NCBI GenBank assembly: GCA_945861365.1
Contig: CAMAUH010000043.1
Span: 1 to 14,699 of the forward strand
Direction: 5' to 3'
DNA: 14,699 nucleotides
DNA from: Candidatus Kuenenia stuttgartensis
GTDB taxonomy: Bacteria > Planctomycetota > UBA1135 > UBA2386
Under the pieces are notes generated by a model, which made no database searches, had not been told where the DNA came from, and saw only the letters and a program-made list of their open reading frames with translations. Shown here in pieces: positions 1 to 7,068 of the stretch; the first letter of the stretch is position 1, and each line of letters starts with the position of its first letter. The position numbers were made by a program, and so were the translations under genes.

Positions 1-1769
1 GGCTCGCCGCCGCGCAGGAAGCCCGTGCGCGAGCCGCTGCCGCCGCTGCAACCGGAGCCGCCGAAGCCCTGCTTCTGCTGGAATTCCGTGTTGGTGGTCG
101 GCGAGACGTTCGGGTTGGTGGCGCCTGGGCTGCCGCGCCAGTTCGGGTCACCTTCGGTCGCCAGCGTGCCGCCGCCGCCGCCCGAGCCGCCGCCGCTGCT
201 GTTGTAGCCGCTGCCCGTGTAGCAGCCGCTCAAGCAGGCGATGTAGCCGCCCTTGCCGCCCTTGCCGGCCTCTTGCAGCGGGCCGCGGCCGGTGCCGCCG
301 CGCAGGTCGCGCTGCGTGGCGCTCGGCGTGCCGTCGCCGCCGTTGCCGCCGCCGCAGACGCCGATGCCGCCGGCCTTCGCGAAGTTCGCGGAGTTCAGCG
401 TGTCGACGCGGGCGCCTTGTCCGCCGCGCGCCTGCAGGGTGCCAGCGACCGTGAACTTGCCGCTGCACAGCCAGACCATCGGGTTCGGGCCTTGGCCGAT
501 CACCGTGACGCCCTGCGGGATGGTCACGTTGCGGAAGTTGAAGACACCACCCGACACCGTGAACGGCAGGCCAGCCTTCGGCACGACCTGCGTGAAACCG
601 GTGTTCAGCACGATCTCGTTTGCGGTCGGTTCGTACTCGAGCGACGTCGAGTTGCCTTCGAACGCGAAGCCTGCCTTCAGGAAGCCGGAGCCGACTTCAG
701 CCTGCGATTCCGGGAAGGCCGCGCTGAGGTCCAGGTTGCCGAGCTCGTTGAAGTCTTCGACGATGCCATTCCACTGCTGGTCGTACGAACGTTCGGTCGT
801 GAACGTGCCGAACACGCGGTTGTAGGTCAGCGAGCCGGCGTTCGATTCCCCCGAGATGTCCTCGAGCAGTGCGTCGACGATGACGCGCACGGTCGCGTTG
901 TTCGGCAGCACGCCGAGGGGCCGCAGCGCCAGGGTGGCGCCGGTCAGGTCGTTGCGTTCGATCTCGACCGAGGCCGGGATCCAGCGGTCGTTGCCGAGCA
1001 CCGGATCGTCGTACTCGAGGTAGACGCGGCCGCGCTTGGTGATGTCGATCCTGAGCGGGTTGGTGTCGAGATCGAGCGGCAGGTTCGTCAGGGCCGGGTT
1101 CAGCGCCTGGTCGAAATCGAGGCGCACTTCGAGCGGCGCAGCGCCGAACAGGCCGAGCGGCACGGACTCGAGGTTGGTCGCCGAGGTGACCGACAAGCCG
1201 CTGCGGATCGGGCCGCCCGGCTTCGGGTTCCTGAACAGCTGGGCTGGCTGCGTGCCCTCGCGGGTCGCGAACGTGAACGTGTAGCCGCGCTGCAGCGGCT
1301 TGCCGCGGGTGTCGCGCAGCACGGTCGGGTTCTGCCCGTCGCTGCCGATCAGGCGCACCAGGTAGGTGCGGCCCGGCCGGAAGCCACCATCGTTGTATTC
1401 GCCATTGCTCGCGAAGCGCGGCACGAACTGCATGCGGCGCTTCGGGTCCGTGGCCCGGTCGCCCGGGCTCGTCCCCAGGCTGAAGTTGCCGGTCACCAGT
1501 TCCTGCAGCGGATTCCCCAGTTGGTCCAGCGCTTGGAACGTGACCGTCGTCAGCGATGCCGAGTCCAGATCGACTGCTGTGGTGAAGTCGACGCTGACCG
1601 GTTCGTTCAGGTAGATCGTCGCGCCGCTTACCGGCTCGGACTTCAGGAAGACGAAGTCGCCACCGTTGGTTTGCAGGGTGCCGGTCGAGGAACCTCCGCC
1701 ACTTGAGCAGGCAGCCAGGGCTGCGAAGGTGGCGAGGGACAACAGGCGCGTGGGGTCGTGTCGCTTCAT
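1..1769 (-). CDS. Secreted Ig-like, glycine-rich lipoprotein (partial, C-terminus beyond window)
   Basis: The reading frame is open from an ATG at 1769 to the left edge (589 codons plus 2 nt), so the C-terminus is missing. Residues 1-21 form a lipoprotein signal: charged start, hydrophobic core and lipobox L18-A19-A20-C21, followed by a Ser/Gly linker. Residues ~44-170 look like a bacterial Ig-like domain of the SbsA/Big_5 kind (opens SEPVSGATIYLNEPVSVDF, closes GYTFTFAT). A second domain of the same style spans ~200-330 and ends in FGTFTTE. Residues ~380-460 have short beta-strand repeats with the pattern F-N-F-R-N-V-T-I-P-x-G-V-T-V-x-G. From ~465 on, the chain is very rich in Gly with several Cys. 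It is probably anchored to the outer membrane or cell surface; the function is unknown. No clear Shine-Dalgarno precedes the ATG. A 316-nt gap separates it from the upstream gene, so it probably has its own promoter. The coding call is firm; the domain names are from memory. Confidence 0.85.
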   Translation of the reverse strand, partial: MKRHDPTRLLSLATFAALAACSSGGGSSTGTLQTNGGDFVFLKSEPVSGATIYLNEPVSVDFTTAVDLDSASLTTVTFQALDQLGNPLQELVTGNFSLGTSPGDRATDPKRRMQFVPRFASNGEYNDGGFRPGRTYLVRLIGSDGQNPTVLRDTRGKPLQRGYTFTFATREGTQPAQLFRNPKPGGPIRSGLSVTSATNLESVPLGLFGAAPLEVRLDFDQALNPALTNLPLDLDTNPLRIDITKRGRVYLEYDDPVLGNDRWIPASVEIERNDLTGATLALRPLGVLPNNATVRVIVDALLEDISGESNAGSLTYNRVFGTFTTERSYDQQWNGIVEDFNELGNLDLSAAFPESQAEVGSGFLKAGFAFEGNSTSLEYEPTANEIVLNTGFTQVVPKAGLPFTVSGGVFNFRNVTIPQGVTVIGQGPNPMVWLCSGKFTVAGTLQARGGQGARVDTLNSANFAKAGGIGVCGGGNGGDGTPSATQRDLRGGTGRGPLQEAGKGGKGGYIACLSGCYTGSGYNSSGGGSGGGGGTLATEGDPNWRGSPGATNPNVSPTTNTEFQQKQGFGGSGCSGGSGSRTGFLRGGE

Positions 1770-2085
1770 GGCAATGTCGGGGAGAAACTTAGCCTGAATA
1801 CGTCGCGGCGGCTTGGGGGCCGGACGCGGGTGCCTTTTGGTGCCCGTGACAAGGGCGGAGGGCGGCGCCCGCTTTGCGAATAAGATGCCACATTGTGGCG
1901 GAGGCGGTCGAAGCGTCAAGAACGCCCGTAGTTTGGTCGTTTGCGCGTGGCTTGGCAGCTCGCTGGCATGGCCGCGGAACCCGCCACCACCCGCCTTCGG
2001 AGCGGCTTGGCACGGGATGGCGCGCGATTTCGAACGCCCCGGGGCCCGGCGCGCTCACCGCCTCGAAGCGTCGTTGCCAACCGGG
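1770..2085. other. 316-nt intergenic region between the metalloprotease and lipoprotein genes
   Basis: I see no gene here on either strand. The long open frames that cross it run antisense through the neighbouring genes. It holds a perfect dyad at 1887-1899 beside an AT-rich patch (about 1877-1897), a 10-bp palindrome GCCCCGGGGC near 2036-2045, and GCGCGC repeats around 2020-2054 that could fold downstream of the metalloprotease stop. There is no T-run, so no classical intrinsic terminator. The promoter of the lipoprotein gene is presumably here, but no convincing -35/-10 pair stands out. Confidence 0.6.
1887..1899. promoter_or_regulatory. Perfect dyad, possible operator upstream of the lipoprotein gene
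   Basis: GCCACA-T-TGTGGC is an inverted repeat with 6-bp arms and a 1-nt centre. It lies about 118 nt upstream of the lipoprotein ATG next to an AT-rich patch. The size and symmetry suit a dimeric regulator. No regulator is identified, and a 6-bp inverted repeat can arise by chance. Confidence 0.25.
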
Positions 2086-3795
2086 TCAGGGCTTGTCGAT
2101 GCGGATGCCAGCCATCAATTGCTGCAGTGCTTCGGCGTGCCGTTGCCAGGTGCGGCGGGCGGTGGTCGCCGTCACCCAGACCTGCTGGTCGCCCCACAGG
2201 TAGGCGATCTGGAGGCAGTGGAGCGGTGCCATCGAGCCGATCTGGCCTTCCCACTCGGCGCGCACCACCTCGACCTCGCCGATCTTGCCGGATTCGAGGG
2301 AGTGCACGGTCACCTTGGGCAGCTGGTCCAGCTGCTGGCGGGTCCCTGCCAGCAGTGCTGCCAGGTCGGTGAAGGTGCCGCGGGCCATGCGCTGCACGTT
2401 CACGTTGACGGCGAACCCGGAAGCGGCGGTCGACGAGTCGATCAGCATCTTGGTGCCCGCGACCTCCCGCAGTTCCCAGCCTTCGGGGGCCGGGATCGAC
2501 AGCCGGACGTCGCGCAGTTCCCACCGTCCGTCGGCCACGGCGTTGCCGGCGTCCAGCTTGCGCAGGGCACCTTCCTCGGTCGCGGTGCTCGCCGCGTCGT
2601 CGGCGCCGACCGCGGTCTGCCAAGGAGTCGCCGCGCAGGCGGCCGCGATCGCCTCGCGCACGGTCGCTTCCTTCGTGCCGACGAGGTCGACGACGTTGCC
2701 GGTGGTGGTGGCGAGCAGGTTCTTGCGGTCGGCGAACTGCGCCGCGAACTCGCGGGCGTCGACTTCGCGGTCCCAGACCGAACGCCAGACCAGCACCGGG
2801 GCGCCGCTGGCCGCGTGCTTGCCGACCGCCACTTCATCGCCGTCCCAGCCCATCGCGGCGAGGCCGGCGTCCAGCGTGCTGCTGCCGGCCTGCCGCAGCA
2901 GGTGGTAGGTCATCAGTTCGCCGAACGTGGTCCGATGCTCGATGTCGCAGCCGGGGATCGCGGGCACGACGATCGCCTGGGGCAGGTCCTTGCCGAGCTT
3001 GGCCGGGTGCATCACCTGCTCGGTCGAGGACGGCGGCTCTCGCCACAGCTGCCGCACGCCGTCGATCCCGTCGGCCAGGAACCGCTGGCCGACCAGCCGG
3101 CGCCCGTTTGCATACAGCAGTCCGGTGATCTCGCCGGCGAACAGCTTGTCGAGGCTGTTGGCGAGTTCATTCTGGGCCATCGGCGCGACCGCCGCCTCGC
3201 CTGCCTGGGCCAGGACCGCGATGACCTCGGCTTCGCCTTCGAGCACGCAGCGGCGCGCCTGGCAAGCGTCGAGGCTCGAGTGTTGGGGGTCGAAGAAGCC
3301 GGTGATGCCACCTACGCGCGCGTCCTGCTCGGCATGCACCAGTTCGTGCGTGACGAGCGGCAGCAGCGAACCGGCCATGGCTTCTGCGGTGTCGCGGCTC
3401 GCCGTATCCAGCAGCACGAACTGCTTGTGGGTCGGGTCGTAGTAGGCGGCGAGTCCGCGCGCGGCGCCGGCCACGGCTTGCCGCCGCAGTGCTGCGGCAT
3501 CCTTGCCGGTGCGGATGCCGAGGGCTGCGAACAGCCCGTGCTGCACCGGGAACGCGCTGCTCGGGAACAGCAGGTCCTGCTGCGCATCGAGGTCGGCGAG
3601 CACTTCCTTCGGCGTGCGATCCGCCAGCGCGACCGAGTCCGGCACCTTGCAACCCACCGCGGCGAGTCGTTGCCGTGCGTCCTGCAGCGGATCGGTCGCC
3701 GGCGGCGTCTCCTGCGCGATGGCGTCGGCGAGCAGCAGCGTGAACGACAGCGTCAGCAACGTGGCAGTGCGCATGCTGGCCCGATGCGACGGCAT
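2086..3795 (-). CDS. Secreted putative zinc metalloprotease with DcrB/PsbP-like C-terminal domain
   Basis: A 569-residue protein with an N-terminal Sec signal (hydrophobic TLLTLSFTLLLADAIA, likely cleavage near AIA-Q at ~27). Residues 150-154 are HELVH (in THELVHAEQD), the HExxH zinc-binding and catalytic motif. About 32 residues later E-G-E-A (186-189) supplies a candidate third zinc ligand, as in gluzincins. The final ~130 residues (WELRDVRLSIPAPEGWEL to the end) read as a DcrB/DUF1795 or PsbP-like fold; this is from pattern, not a search. It probably acts in the periplasm or outside the cell on unknown substrates. It starts 13 nt after the argA stop, so it may be cotranscribed with the arg operon, though its role looks unrelated. 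An alternative start at 3774 (MRTATLLTL) also gives a good signal peptide; neither start has a clear Shine-Dalgarno. Confidence 0.82.
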   Translation of the reverse strand: MPSHRASMRTATLLTLSFTLLLADAIAQETPPATDPLQDARQRLAAVGCKVPDSVALADRTPKEVLADLDAQQDLLFPSSAFPVQHGLFAALGIRTGKDAAALRRQAVAGAARGLAAYYDPTHKQFVLLDTASRDTAEAMAGSLLPLVTHELVHAEQDARVGGITGFFDPQHSSLDACQARRCVLEGEAEVIAVLAQAGEAAVAPMAQNELANSLDKLFAGEITGLLYANGRRLVGQRFLADGIDGVRQLWREPPSSTEQVMHPAKLGKDLPQAIVVPAIPGCDIEHRTTFGELMTYHLLRQAGSSTLDAGLAAMGWDGDEVAVGKHAASGAPVLVWRSVWDREVDAREFAAQFADRKNLLATTTGNVVDLVGTKEATVREAIAAACAATPWQTAVGADDAASTATEEGALRKLDAGNAVADGRWELRDVRLSIPAPEGWELREVAGTKMLIDSSTAASGFAVNVNVQRMARGTFTDLAALLAGTRQQLDQLPKVTVHSLESGKIGEVEVVRAEWEGQIGSMAPLHCLQIAYLWGDQQVWVTATTARRTWQRHAEALQQLMAGIRIDKP

Positions 3796-3808
3796 GCGCC
3801 GCGCAAAG

Positions 3809-4414
3809 TCACGCCTTCGCCGGCTTCTCGACCACGGGCGCCGTGAACTGCGGCGTGCGCTGCGGCAGCGGGATCGCCCGCTGCGGCTTGCCGAACAGCT
3901 TGCTCGGCGACGCCTTGCTGTCGAGCACCCGCGTCATCGCGATCTCGTCGCAAGCGAGGAACTTCGGGCAGTGCGTGCAGTCGTTGAACACCTTGTGCGG
4001 CAGCTGCTCGTGCTCGCAGATGGTGAAGCCCATCTTGGCGAAGAAGCCGGGCACGTAGGTGAACGCGAACAGCCGCGGGATGCCGAGGCGCTTGGCGTCC
4101 TCGACCAGGGCGTCGACCAGGATGCGGCCGATGCCGTGCTTCTGCATCGCCGGTTCGACTGCCAGCGAGCGCACCTCGGCGATGTCGGTCCACGTGATGG
4201 CGAGCGCGCCGCAGCCGGCGAACTGGCCTTCGACCTCGGCGATGCAGAAGTCGCGGATGTTCTCGATCACCGAGGCCGGCGATCGCGGCAGCATGACCTG
4301 CTGCACCGCGAGCTGGTTGACCAGCGTCATGATCGACTTCGCGTCGGCGACGACGGCGGGGCGGACGGTGACCTGCTTGCCGGTCGACGACGGGGTGGTG
4401 GTTGTGGTGCTCAT
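3809..4414 (-). CDS. argA: Short GNAT-type amino-acid N-acetyltransferase (N-acetylglutamate synthase)
   Basis: A 201-residue GNAT protein that most likely transfers acetyl from acetyl-CoA to L-glutamate, the first step of arginine synthesis. The acetyl-CoA loop QKHGIG is at 91-96, preceded by the strand VRSLAVEP, and the GNAT C-terminal strand-turn VPGFFAKMGF is at 121-130. Residues 139-160 (PHKVFNDCTHCPKFLACDEIAM) carry Cys146, Cys149 and Cys155, a signature I associate with short ArgA-type enzymes. It lacks the amino-acid-kinase domain of classical E. coli ArgA. The C-terminal ~40 residues are a Pro/Lys-rich tail. The ATG overlaps the argH stop by 4 nt (ATGA) and has a GAGGA element about 9 nt upstream. 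Last in the arg operon, its position supports the role. A different acyl-acceptor cannot be excluded from sequence alone. Confidence 0.88.
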   Translation of the reverse strand: MSTTTTTPSSTGKQVTVRPAVVADAKSIMTLVNQLAVQQVMLPRSPASVIENIRDFCIAEVEGQFAGCGALAITWTDIAEVRSLAVEPAMQKHGIGRILVDALVEDAKRLGIPRLFAFTYVPGFFAKMGFTICEHEQLPHKVFNDCTHCPKFLACDEIAMTRVLDSKASPSKLFGKPQRAIPLPQRTPQFTAPVVEKPAKA

Positions 4415-5826
4415 GGGGTGCGGTCCTCGGTGTTCCAATCGGTCAGTCGTTGCTGCCAGCGGGTGACTTCGGCGCGAACGCGGTTCGGGGCGGTGCCGCC
4501 GAGCACGTCGCGGCGCGCCAGCACGGTGCGGGCGGCGAGCGCCTGTTTCAGGTCGACGCGCAGCTGCGGCAGCAGACGCTGCCGTTCGTCGGCCGGCAGG
4601 TCCTGCAGTTCGACGCCGAGCGCCACGGCGCGGTTGACGGCGGCGCCGACGATGCCGTGCGCATCGCGGAACGGCACGCCGGCTTCGACCAGCAGGTCGG
4701 CGAGGTCGGTCGCGTTCAGGTAGCCGCGCTCCGCTTCGCTGGCACAGCGCGCCACGTCGAACGTCGCGTGCTGCACGGCCAACGTGGCCACGCGCAGGCA
4801 GCTCTCCGTCTCCGTCAGCAGCGGCAGCAGCGATTCCTTGTCGGTCTGCAGGTCGCGGTTGTAGGCCATCGGCAGGCCCTTCACCGAACCGAGCAGCGCC
4901 TGCAGCGCACCGTGCGCGCGCGAGCACTTGCCGCGCACCAGCTCCATCGCGTCGGGGTTGCGCTTCTGCGGCATCAGCGACGAACCGGTCGACACCGCGT
5001 CGCCGAACGTGACGAAGCGCGCTTCCTGCGTCGCGAAGAAGATCGTGTCCTCGGCCAGGCGCGACAGGTGCGTGCACGCCATCGCGCACGCGAACGCGAG
5101 CTCGCACAGATGGTCGCGCTGCGCCGTCGCGTCGAGGCTGTTGTGCGTCGGGCCGCCGCGGAAGCCGAGGTCCGCCGCCACCGCGGCGCGGTCGACGCCG
5201 AGCACGGTGCCGGCGAGCGCGCCGCTGCCGAGCGGGCACTCGGCCATGCGTTCGCCGGCGTCGCGCAGCCGCTCCCGGTCGCGCGCGAACGCTTCGCAGT
5301 GCGCCAGCGCCCAGTGGCCGATCGTGATCGGCTGCGCGCGCTGCAGGTGCGTGTAGCCCGGCATCGGCGCGTCGTGGTGCGCCGCGGCCTTCGCCACCAG
5401 CTGGCCGCACAGCGCGGTGATGGCGCTGGCCAGGGCCCCGATGCGTTCGCGCAGGTACAGCCGCAGGTCGGTCGCGACCTGGTCGTTGCGCGAGCGGCCG
5501 GTGTGGATGCGCTTGCCGAGCTCGCCGCAGCGCGCGACGAGTTCGCGTTCGACGAGGCTGTGCACGTCCTCGGCGGGGTCGTCGGCAGGGATGCCGGTCG
5601 TGCGCCAGTGGCCTTCCAGGTCCTCGATCGCCGCGTGCACGCGCAGCAGCTCGTCGGCGGTGAACACGCCGACGTTCGCCAGCGCCCGGCTCCACGCGCG
5701 GTTCACCTGCAGGTCGGCGAACGCGAGCACGTGGTCGACCGGCAGGCTCTTCTGGAACTGCGCGAACAGTTCGTCGAGCGAGCCGGCGAACCGTCCGCCC
5801 CACATCTGGCCACCGGCGTGCGTCAC
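4411..5826 (-). CDS. argH: Argininosuccinate lyase
   Basis: Cleaves argininosuccinate to arginine and fumarate, the last step of the pathway; a cytoplasmic tetramer in the family. Visible landmarks in order: MWGGRF near the N-terminus, HTGRSRNDQVATDLR, PGYTHLQRAQPIT, and the fumarase/lyase superfamily signature GSSLMPQKRNPDAMELVRGK. At 471 residues it is close to the usual length (~460). I chose the GTG at 5826 because it has GGAG 7 nt upstream and overlaps the argG stop as GTGA. The ATG at 5805 (MWGGRF) is a credible alternative and matches the usual N-terminus of the family. The stop overlaps the argA start by 4 nt. Confidence 0.96.
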   Translation of the reverse strand: MTHAGGQMWGGRFAGSLDELFAQFQKSLPVDHVLAFADLQVNRAWSRALANVGVFTADELLRVHAAIEDLEGHWRTTGIPADDPAEDVHSLVERELVARCGELGKRIHTGRSRNDQVATDLRLYLRERIGALASAITALCGQLVAKAAAHHDAPMPGYTHLQRAQPITIGHWALAHCEAFARDRERLRDAGERMAECPLGSGALAGTVLGVDRAAVAADLGFRGGPTHNSLDATAQRDHLCELAFACAMACTHLSRLAEDTIFFATQEARFVTFGDAVSTGSSLMPQKRNPDAMELVRGKCSRAHGALQALLGSVKGLPMAYNRDLQTDKESLLPLLTETESCLRVATLAVQHATFDVARCASEAERGYLNATDLADLLVEAGVPFRDAHGIVGAAVNRAVALGVELQDLPADERQRLLPQLRVDLKQALAARTVLARRDVLGGTAPNRVRAEVTRWQQRLTDWNTEDRTP

Positions 5827-7043
5827 TTCGTCGCTCCGGAGACGCCGTGCACCTTCGCCGCGACGGCGCCGGGCAGGCCGTAGAGCTTGACGAAGCCGTA
5901 GCTGTCCGCGTGGTCGAACTTCGCCGAGTGGCCGAACGTCGCCAGGTCCTCGCTGAACAGGCTGTTCTTGCTGGTCGCCGACAGCGCGGTCGCGGTGCCC
6001 TTGTAGAGGCGCACGCGGACCTCGCCGGTGACCGGCTTGGTCGCCTGCGTGAACAGCGCGTCCATCGCGACGCGGGTCGGGTGGAACCAGCGGCCGGTGT
6101 AGACGAGGTCGGCGTAGTCCGGCATCAGCTTCTCGCACAGGCGCAGCGTGTCGCGTTCCATCGTCAGCGCGCGCAGCGTGCGCGCGGCTTCCAGCACGAT
6201 CGTGCCGCCCGGCGTCTCGTAGACGCCGCGCGACTTCATGCCGACCAGCCGGTTCTCGCAGATGTCGACGCGGCCGACCCCGTGCTTGCTGCCGAGTTCG
6301 TTCAGCTTCGCCAGCAGCAACTCGGCCGGCAGCGCTTCGCCGTTGACCGACACCGGCGCGCCGGCGACGAAGCCGAGCGTCAGTTCGAGCGGCTGGTCGG
6401 GCGCATTGCGCGGATCGACGGTCAGCGTCCAGACGTCGTCCGGCGGCGTGTTGCCGGGCGATTCGAGCGCGCCGCCCTCGTGGCTGATGTGCCACAGGTT
6501 CTTGTCGCGCGAGTAGATCTTGGTGCGCGACGCGGTGACCTGGATGCCGCGCTTGTCGGCGTAGTCGAGCGCGTCCTCGCGGCTGCGGATGTCCCAGTGG
6601 CGCCACGGCGCGATGACCTCGAGCTCCGGGCCGAGCGCCTGGTAGGCGAGCTCGAAGCGGACCTGGTCGTTGCCCTTGCCGGTGCAGCCGTGCGCGACGG
6701 CGTCGGCGCCGATCTCCTGCGCGTACTCGACCTGGCCCTTGGCCAGGATCGGCCGCGCCATGCTGGTGCCGAGCAGGTAGCGGCCTTCGTAGACCGTCAT
6801 CGCGCGCACGCACGGCCACACGTAGTTCTCGAGCCAGGTGCGGCGCAGGTCGTCGACGCGGCAGCTGACGGCGCCCGAGCGCCGCGCCTTCTCCTCGAGA
6901 CCGCGCAGTTCCTCGTCACCTTGGCCGATGTCGCCGCAGTACGCGTGCACCTCGCAGTCGTAGTTCTCCTTCAGCCACGGGACGATGATCGAGGTGTCGA
7001 GGCCGCCGGAGTAGGCGAGGACGATCTTCTTCTTCTTGCTCAT
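5823..7043 (-). CDS. argG: Argininosuccinate synthase
   Basis: Joins citrulline and aspartate with ATP to form argininosuccinate in the cytoplasm. The protein is 406 residues, normal for the short bacterial class. The ATP-binding PP-loop AYSGGLDTS is at 10-18, and GCTGKGNDQVRFE, another family signature, at 119-131. SRDKNLWHISHEGGALE and TPGGTIVLEAA follow as expected. It is preceded by a 25-nt gap after argF, the largest gap inside the operon. I see no Shine-Dalgarno in that gap (the RNA there is C-rich), so initiation may depend on other features. The stop overlaps the argH GTG as GTGA, suggesting translational coupling. Confidence 0.97.
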   Translation of the reverse strand: MSKKKKIVLAYSGGLDTSIIVPWLKENYDCEVHAYCGDIGQGDEELRGLEEKARRSGAVSCRVDDLRRTWLENYVWPCVRAMTVYEGRYLLGTSMARPILAKGQVEYAQEIGADAVAHGCTGKGNDQVRFELAYQALGPELEVIAPWRHWDIRSREDALDYADKRGIQVTASRTKIYSRDKNLWHISHEGGALESPGNTPPDDVWTLTVDPRNAPDQPLELTLGFVAGAPVSVNGEALPAELLLAKLNELGSKHGVGRVDICENRLVGMKSRGVYETPGGTIVLEAARTLRALTMERDTLRLCEKLMPDYADLVYTGRWFHPTRVAMDALFTQATKPVTGEVRVRLYKGTATALSATSKNSLFSEDLATFGHSAKFDHADSYGFVKLYGLPGAVAAKVHGVSGATK

Positions 7044-7068
7044 GGGAATGCGGTGGGGGAACGCGGAC

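Noticed and set aside
273..1706. 477-codon plus-strand open frame opposite the lipoprotein gene
   Set aside because: The opposite strand encodes a protein with a lipobox signal and Ig-like domains; this frame has no recognisable feature.
1828..1845. GGGTGCC-TTTT-GGTGCCC hairpin as a terminator
   Set aside because: On the plus strand it needs two wobble pairs and there is no plus-strand gene to terminate; on the minus strand the pairs become mismatches.
1813..3846. 677-codon plus-strand open frame
   Set aside because: It lies antisense to the metalloprotease-like gene and argA. The translation is Arg/Gly/Ala/His-rich low-complexity text typical of the complementary strand of GC-rich genes, with no recognisable motifs.
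4412..5826. ArgH-ArgA as a single fused protein
   Set aside because: A TGA stop ends argH at 4411 and argA starts in a different frame, so they are two proteins unless a frameshift occurs, for which I see no slippery site.
4411..6819. 802-codon frame suggesting an N-terminal extension of ArgH
   Set aside because: The extra N-terminal part runs out of frame over argG and is compositionally a shadow; ArgH homology begins at MWGGRF.
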